A stretch of 8,692 nucleotides of DNA, taken from NCBI GenBank assembly GCA_964638245.1, contig CAZWZG010000134.1, positions 1-8,692 on the forward strand, read 5' to 3'. Within the stretch, counting starts at the first letter, position 1. Each line of letters starts with the position of its first letter. The position numbers were made by a program, and so were the translations under genes. The stretch comes from CAZWZG01 sp964638245 (GTDB taxonomy: Bacteria; Pseudomonadota; Alphaproteobacteria; Rhodobacterales; Rhodobacteraceae). The notes beneath the pieces are model-generated. The model was given only the letters and a program-made list of their open reading frames with translations, was not told the origin of the DNA and made no database searches. This document shows, piece after piece, positions 4,740 to 8,692 of this stretch.

Positions 4740-6164
4740 TCAGTTCTGCTGGGTCAGCGCGCCGTTGTCCCAAGTGCCTGAGGCTTCTTCGCCGGTTGCA
4801 TAGCGGATGGTGCCCTCGCCCTGACGCTTGCCTTCAACGAAGGTGCCTTCATAGACATCGCCATTGGCATAGGTCGCCACGCCTTGACCGTTGATCTCAC
4901 CGCCCTGCCATTCCCCGGTGTAGGTAAAGCCCGACGCCATCGTGATCGTGCCGGTGCCTTCGCGTTGGCCGTCAACGAATTCGCCGTCATAGACCGTACC
5001 GTCGGCGTAGGTGGCAACACCCTTGCCCTCACGCTGACCATCGCTCCACTCGCCGGTGTAGGTATAGCCATCGGGATAGCGCATGGTGCCAAAGCCATCC
5101 ATCTTGGCGTTCACGAAGGACCCTTCATAGACCAGCCCGCTGGCATAGGTCGCGATGCCTTCGCCTTCGATGACGCCTGCGCGCCAGCTGCCGTCGTAGG
5201 TATTGCCGTCTGGATAGGTGATCTTGCCCTCGCCATCGGCGAGATCGTCCCGGAAGCTGCCGAGGTAGACCGATCCGTCGGGATACGTCACCTGACCTTC
5301 GCCCTCGATCCGGCCCGCGACCCATTGGCCGACATAGATGTACCCATCCGTGCCGGTGAATGTGCCTTGGCCATGACGGCGGTCGTTCAGGAACTCGCCT
5401 TCGTACGTGTCGGAGTTGGCATAGATGACTTTGCCCATCCCTGACCGCTGCCCGAGCACGAGCTGGCCTTCGTAGACGTCGCCGTTGGGCTGAACCAGGC
5501 GGCCTTCGCCGTCGATCTGCCCATCTTTCCAGTCGCCTTCATAGATCAGCCCATCGGGCATGGTCAGCTTGCCAGTGCCTTCGCGCACGCCGCGCACCAG
5601 TGTGCCTTCGTAGATCGCGCCATCGGGATAGGCGATGCGGCCATTGCCTTCCTTGATGCCTTTGACCCAATCGCCTTCGTAGATATAGCCGTTGGGGCTT
5701 TCCATGCGGCCCTGGCCGTCGTGGAGCGCTTCGACAAAGCCGCCCTCATAGGTCACGCCATTGGCATAGTTCGCGATGCCCTGACCGGTGATCTTGCCGT
5801 CGAGCCAGTCGCCTTCATATGTGCCGCCGTCGGCGAATGTGATTTTCCCCGTGCCTTCGGGTTTGCCGGCGACGAATGCGCCTTCGTAAACCGCGCCGTT
5901 GGGGAAGCGTGCCGTGCCTTGGCCGAGGATTTCGCCATCGACCCATTCGCCGGTGTATTCATAGCCATTGGGCAACCGGTAGGTGCCGGTGCCGTGCTGT
6001 TTGCCGTCCCGGAAGGTGCCCTCATAGATGCCACCGTCATCGTATTGTTTGGTGACAACCTCTTCAGATGACTGAGCCGATGCCAGTGTTGCAGCCGACC
6101 CAAGAAGAACGGCCAACATGATGCGGCGAGCGCCGCGACCTGCGGTGAGCGGTACGTAGTCCAC
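4740..6164 (-). CDS. exported MORN-repeat protein, 18 tandem 23-residue repeats (474 aa)
   Basis: The protein is a signal peptide followed almost wholly by MORN repeats. Basic residues (GRGARR, 9-14), a hydrophobic core (IMLAVLLGSAATLA, 15-28) and SAQ (29-31) suggest signal peptidase I cleavage and a periplasmic or outer location. From residue 46 to 459 there are exactly 18 contiguous 23-residue units of the form xYEGxF/WxxGxxxGxGxxxYxxGx, then a truncated unit (EASGTWDNG) and the C-terminus TQQN. Position 6 alternates Phe/Leu and Trp between successive units except at units 9-10. MORN arrays form long beta-hairpin solenoids that bind proteins or lipids; no enzymatic domain is present, so a scaffold or envelope role is inference. 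The GTG at 6162-6164 follows GGGGA by about six nt. Alternatives are TTG at 6228-6230 and ATG at 6117-6119, which would clip the basic n-region. It is divergent from nadE; the 175-bp gap (6165-6339) shows no convincing promoter. Confidence 0.93.
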   Translation of the reverse strand: MDYVPLTAGRGARRIMLAVLLGSAATLASAQSSEEVVTKQYDDGGIYEGTFRDGKQHGTGTYRLPNGYEYTGEWVDGEILGQGTARFPNGAVYEGAFVAGKPEGTGKITFADGGTYEGDWLDGKITGQGIANYANGVTYEGGFVEALHDGQGRMESPNGYIYEGDWVKGIKEGNGRIAYPDGAIYEGTLVRGVREGTGKLTMPDGLIYEGDWKDGQIDGEGRLVQPNGDVYEGQLVLGQRSGMGKVIYANSDTYEGEFLNDRRHGQGTFTGTDGYIYVGQWVAGRIEGEGQVTYPDGSVYLGSFRDDLADGEGKITYPDGNTYDGSWRAGVIEGEGIATYASGLVYEGSFVNAKMDGFGTMRYPDGYTYTGEWSDGQREGKGVATYADGTVYDGEFVDGQREGTGTITMASGFTYTGEWQGGEINGQGVATYANGDVYEGTFVEGKRQGEGTIRYATGEEASGTWDNGALTQQN

Positions 6165-6339
6165 GTGTTTTCCCCATCCTGCCCGGCGTCCGACCTTGTG
6201 CGGACAGCCCGTTGATTGGCTTTCGTGCAAACCTAATTGACCGCCGCTAGGGTCGCAACGGTTTTTGGATCACGCTTTGGGCAGGCTTTCCTCGGCGAAT
6301 GAACCTGTTATGAGGGCGTGAAACTTTGGAGCAGGGTTC

Positions 6340-7998
6340 ATGAGCGAGCGGTTTCGCATCACGATGGCACAGCTGAACCCGACGGTGGGCGACATCGCGG
6401 GGAACATCGAAAAGGCACGTGCGGCGTGGATCGCCGGGCGCGATGCGGCGTCGGACCTTGTGGTGCTGCCCGAGCTTTTCGCCATTGGCTATCAGCCTCA
6501 GGACCTTGTGCGGCGGCGTGCGTTTGTGGCGGAGGCCGAGGCGGCGGTGACCGCACTGGCGGATGAGATCGTGGAGGGTCCGGCGCTGGGGATCGGTGCG
6601 CCGTATCTGGACGGGGATTCGCTTTATAACGCGTATTGGATCCTGTCGGGCGGCAAGGTCGTTGCGCGGGTTCTGAAGCACGAATTGCCCAATCTGGAAG
6701 TCTTTGACGAGGTGCGGCTTTTCACCCCAGGGCCGCTACAAGGCCCGGTGACGGTGGGACCCGTGCGCATCGGTTTTTCGATCTGTGAGGACGCCTGGCA
6801 CGAGGATGTGGCAGAGACGCTGGCCGAGACTGGGGCGGAAATGCTGGTGGTGCCCAACGGCTCCCCCTATTCGCGCGACCGCCATGATACGCGGCTGGCG
6901 CATATGGTCAGCCGTGTTGTCGAGACCGGGTTGCCGCTGGTGTACGTCAACATGGTGGGCGGGCAGGACGATCAGGTGTTTGATGGCGCCTCCTTCGTTC
7001 TGGATCGCGACAATGCGTTGAAGGCCAAGCTACCGGTGTTCGAAGAGGCAATCGAGCATGTGGATTTTGTGCGAACCGATGGCGTCTGGGTGCCCGAGGC
7101 CGGACCGACCGTGCCCGCGCCCGATGCATGGGAGCAGGATTATCATGCGATGGTGCTGTCGTTGCGCGATTACTTCCGCAAGACAGGGTTCTCCAAGGCG
7201 GTGCTGGGCCTGTCGGGTGGGGTTGATTCCGCGCTGGTGGCGGCGATTGCTGCTGATGCGCTGGGGCCAGACAATGTGCGCTGTGTGATGCTGCCGTCCG
7301 AATACACGTCCGCGCATTCCTTGGAGGATGCGGCAGGGGTGGCGCGGGCGCTGGGCACGCGGCTGGACACGATATCCATTGCCGGGCCGCGTGCAGCGGT
7401 GACCGAAGCGCTGGGGCCGCTGTTTGACGGGCTTTCGCCGGACGTGACTGAAGAGAATATCCAGTCGCGCCTGCGGGGTTTGTTGTTAATGGCCTTGTCC
7501 AACAAGTTTGGCGAGATGCTTTTGACCACCGGTAACAAGTCCGAGGTCGCGGTGGGCTATGCGACGATTTATGGGGATATGTCGGGTGGATATAACCCAC
7601 TGAAAGACCTGTATAAAACGCGGGTTTTCGAGACCTGCCGCTGGCGCAATGCCAATCATCGCGACTGGATGAAAGGCCCTGCCGGCGAGGTGATCCCGGT
7701 GCGGGTGATCGACAAGCCGCCGTCGGCTGAATTGCGCGAGGATCAAAAGGACGAGGACAGCCTGCCGCCCTATGAGGTGCTGGATGCGATCCTTGAGGAG
7801 CTGATCGAGAACGAGGCGTCCGTGGCGGATGTTGTGGCCAAGGGATTTGATCGTGAGACAGTGAAGAAGGTCGAGCACCTGATCTACATCTCCGAGTACA
7901 AGCGGTTCCAGTCGGCTCCGGGCACACGGCTGACGGGCGGGGCGTTCTGGCTGGATCGGCGGTACCCGGTTGCCAATCGTTGGCGGGACAAGAGTTAA
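6340..7998 (+). CDS. nadE: glutamine-hydrolysing NAD+ synthase, 552 aa
   Basis: NadE makes NAD+ from nicotinic acid adenine dinucleotide, ATP and glutamine, the last step of NAD synthesis, in the cytoplasm. Two domains are clear. The N-terminal nitrilase-type glutaminase (about 5-260) has the Glu-Lys-Cys triad: Glu45 in LPELF, Lys113 in VLKHELPN and Cys149 in GFSICEDAWH. The C-terminal NAD synthetase domain (about 265-550) has the PP-loop LSGGVDS (291-297), ENIQSRLRG (372-380), TTGNKSE (396-402), GDMSGG (412-417), and the ending FQSAPGTRLTG. Length suits the bacterial two-domain class, which can use glutamine as well as ammonia. ATG 6340 has GGAG about eight nt upstream. No strong promoter is evident between it and the MORN gene. 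A small hairpin follows the stop directly. Confidence 0.97.
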   Translation: MSERFRITMAQLNPTVGDIAGNIEKARAAWIAGRDAASDLVVLPELFAIGYQPQDLVRRRAFVAEAEAAVTALADEIVEGPALGIGAPYLDGDSLYNAYWILSGGKVVARVLKHELPNLEVFDEVRLFTPGPLQGPVTVGPVRIGFSICEDAWHEDVAETLAETGAEMLVVPNGSPYSRDRHDTRLAHMVSRVVETGLPLVYVNMVGGQDDQVFDGASFVLDRDNALKAKLPVFEEAIEHVDFVRTDGVWVPEAGPTVPAPDAWEQDYHAMVLSLRDYFRKTGFSKAVLGLSGGVDSALVAAIAADALGPDNVRCVMLPSEYTSAHSLEDAAGVARALGTRLDTISIAGPRAAVTEALGPLFDGLSPDVTEENIQSRLRGLLLMALSNKFGEMLLTTGNKSEVAVGYATIYGDMSGGYNPLKDLYKTRVFETCRWRNANHRDWMKGPAGEVIPVRVIDKPPSAELREDQKDEDSLPPYEVLDAILEELIENEASVADVVAKGFDRETVKKVEHLIYISEYKRFQSAPGTRLTGGAFWLDRRYPVANRWRDKS

Positions 7999-8015
7999 TT
8001 GGGGCTCTGCCCCAA
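7999..8015. terminator. 7-bp hairpin directly after the nadE stop
   Basis: TTGGGGC (7999-8005) and GCCCCAA (8009-8015) pair with a 3-nt loop, starting on the base after the nadE TAA. No T-run follows on the plus strand, so read-through into yaiI is likely. The hairpin adjoins repeat copy 2 and is probably its palindromic tail. Confidence 0.4.
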
Positions 8016-8016
8016 A

Positions 8017-8044
8017 CCCCGGGATATTTATGTCCAGATGAAGA
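8017..8044 (-). repeat. dispersed intergenic repeat, copy 2 (28-bp core, inverted)
   Basis: The reverse complement of this stretch matches copy 1 (4601-4628) at 27 of 28 positions; only the base after TCTTCATCTGGACA differs (T instead of A). It fills nearly the whole gap between nadE and yaiI and ends two bases before the yaiI ATG. It is therefore the yaiI ribosome-binding region. Its tail hairpin is the short TTGGGGC/GCCCCAA form. Confidence 0.75.
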
Positions 8045-8045
8045 G

Positions 8046-8495
8046 ATGACCGTATTCGTTGATGCAGATGCTTGCCCTGTGAAGGGCGAGGCCGAAACGG
8101 TGGCGGTGCGTCATGGCGTCGAGATGGTTCTGGTCTGCAATGGCGGGATCCGACCACCGGCGCATCCGCTGGTGTCGCTTCAGGTCGTGGATGCCGGACC
8201 TGATGTGGCGGATATGTGGATTGCCGAGCGGTGTGGCGCAGGGGATGTGGTTGTGACGTCTGACCTGCCGTTGGCGGATCGGTGCCTGAAGGCCGGGGCG
8301 GCAGTGATCCAGCACAATGGTGAGGCGCTGACGGTGACCAATATCGGGCCGCGTCTGGCGACGCGGGATCTGATGCAGGACATCCGGGCCTCGAACCCGT
8401 TTCACCAGGGCGGCGGAAAGGCGTTTTCGAAAGCCGACCGGTCGCGGTTCTTGGAAGCGATGGATCGACTGTTGCGGTCGGCTAAAGCCGGGTGA
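8046..8495 (+). CDS. yaiI: YaiI/YqxD family (UPF0178, DUF188) protein, 149 aa
   Basis: The protein matches the widespread UPF0178 (DUF188) family, about 150 residues long. Recognisable parts are the N-terminal VDADACPVK (5-13), CNGGIRPP (32-39), the central region with VVTSDLPLADRCL, and NPFHQGGGKAFSKADRSRFLEAMD near the end. The family is thought to have a PIN-like fold with a cluster of conserved acidic residues that may bind metal, but its function is not established. The frame stays open back into the end of nadE. I chose ATG 8046 because the family begins at M-x-x-x-VDADACP. Upstream sequence is the dispersed repeat, whose only SD-like run (GAAGAG) abuts the ATG, so initiation may be weak or coupled to nadE. 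The 3' end overlaps the convergent kinase gene by 14 bp. Confidence 0.9.
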   Translation: MTVFVDADACPVKGEAETVAVRHGVEMVLVCNGGIRPPAHPLVSLQVVDAGPDVADMWIAERCGAGDVVVTSDLPLADRCLKAGAAVIQHNGEALTVTNIGPRLATRDLMQDIRASNPFHQGGGKAFSKADRSRFLEAMDRLLRSAKAG

Positions 8496-8692
8496 GCTGA
8501 CATTCTCCGAGCAAGGCGTCGAAGGTCGATTTGTCGAACATGCGCGTGGCTTCGGTTGCCACAGCCGCGCTTGCTGCCGCGGCGCCCCAGCGGATGCATT
8601 CTTCGGGGTTTTCGCCGTTGGCCAGCGCCCATGTGAAGGCGCCCACAAAACTGTCGCCTGCGCCGACCTTGGAGCGCACCGTGACCTTGGCG
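8482..8692 (-). CDS. PfkB-family sugar kinase, C-terminal 70 residues (partial, runs off the right edge)
   Basis: The frame is open from the window edge to TAG at 8482-8484. It reads AKVTVRSKVGAGDSFVGAFTWAL, containing the PfkB signature GAGDS (anion hole plus catalytic Asp) followed by the typical alpha-helical tail (CIRWGAAAASAAV) and the C-terminus CQLTRL. These enzymes transfer ATP phosphate to sugars, and the S-x-VGAGDSFVG form is typical of 1-phosphofructokinase-like and PfkB hexose kinases, so a phosphofructokinase is likely but not provable without the N-terminal half. It is convergent with yaiI, overlapping it by 14 bp, with no terminator seen between them. Confidence 0.85.
   Translation of the reverse strand, partial: AKVTVRSKVGAGDSFVGAFTWALANGENPEECIRWGAAAASAAVATEATRMFDKSTFDALLGECQLTRL

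Noticed and set aside
4186..4773. 195-codon minus-strand ORF across the photolyase 3' end and the intergenic repeat
   Set aside because: It is antisense to a well-supported gene and passes through the repeat; no recognisable domain.
4884..5444. Plus-strand ORF opposite the MORN gene with repeating Ala/Val/Gly-rich text
   Set aside because: Its periodicity is the mirror of the 69-bp MORN DNA repeat; the minus frame has a signal peptide and a perfect repeat register.
6285..6313. Possible nadE promoter (GCTTTC ... TTATGA)
   Set aside because: Both hexamers match the consensus poorly; not better than chance in a 109-bp gap.
6947..7927. 326-codon minus-strand ORF opposite nadE
   Set aside because: Rich in Pro, Arg and Ser as expected from the antisense of a high-GC gene; nadE is unambiguous there.
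7980..8045. In-frame upstream extension of yaiI from TTG 7980
   Set aside because: It translates the end of nadE and the dispersed repeat (reading PGYLCPDEE). The same kind of peptide (PGYFCPDE) appears where repeat copy 1 is read on the minus strand, so it is repeat read-through, not protein.

Overview
The window is high-GC, gene-dense chromosomal DNA. It most likely comes from an alphaproteobacterium of the Rhodobacterales (Rhodobacter/Roseobacter group). I infer this from protein character (a 508-residue iron-sulfur photolyase of the PhrB/CryB type, a two-domain glutamine-dependent NadE, a characteristic leuA start), from GTG starts, and from a dispersed intergenic repeat with the core ATATCCCGGGG. 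No database search was possible. I see no rRNA, tRNA, CRISPR array, insertion sequence or phage gene.

Layout. (1) Positions 1-865, minus strand: the first 202 codons of leuA (2-isopropylmalate synthase), preceded by a compact regulatory leader. The leader holds a 22-residue ORF with five consecutive leucine codons, an RNA structure able to pair the leader codons with a leuA Shine-Dalgarno (SD)-like sequence, a promoter placing transcription start at or near the leader ATG, and four 11-bp tandem repeats further upstream. (2) Positions 900-2330, minus strand: a secreted beta-propeller-like protein followed by a histidine-phosphatase-superfamily protein, probably one operon. (3) Positions 2405-4593, plus strand: a short-chain dehydrogenase/reductase and an Fe-S (6-4) photolyase/cryptochrome, with overlapping stop and start codons. 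(4) Positions 4594-4739: a convergent intergenic region with one copy of the dispersed repeat and three hairpins. (5) Positions 4740-6164, minus strand: an exported protein made almost wholly of 18 exact 23-residue MORN repeats. (6) Positions 6340-8495, plus strand: nadE, a second copy of the repeat in opposite orientation, and a YaiI/UPF0178 gene. (7) Positions 8482-8692, minus strand: the C-terminal end of a PfkB-family sugar kinase, converging on and overlapping yaiI.

How the genes fit together. Most are housekeeping: leucine biosynthesis under apparent leucine-responsive attenuation, NAD synthesis, sugar phosphorylation and light-dependent DNA repair. The most interesting parts are the unannotated leuA leader with its attenuation-like architecture, the helically phased repeat array upstream of it, the alternating W/F architecture of the MORN protein with one phase slip, and the inverted pair of repeats flanking the MORN-nadE block.
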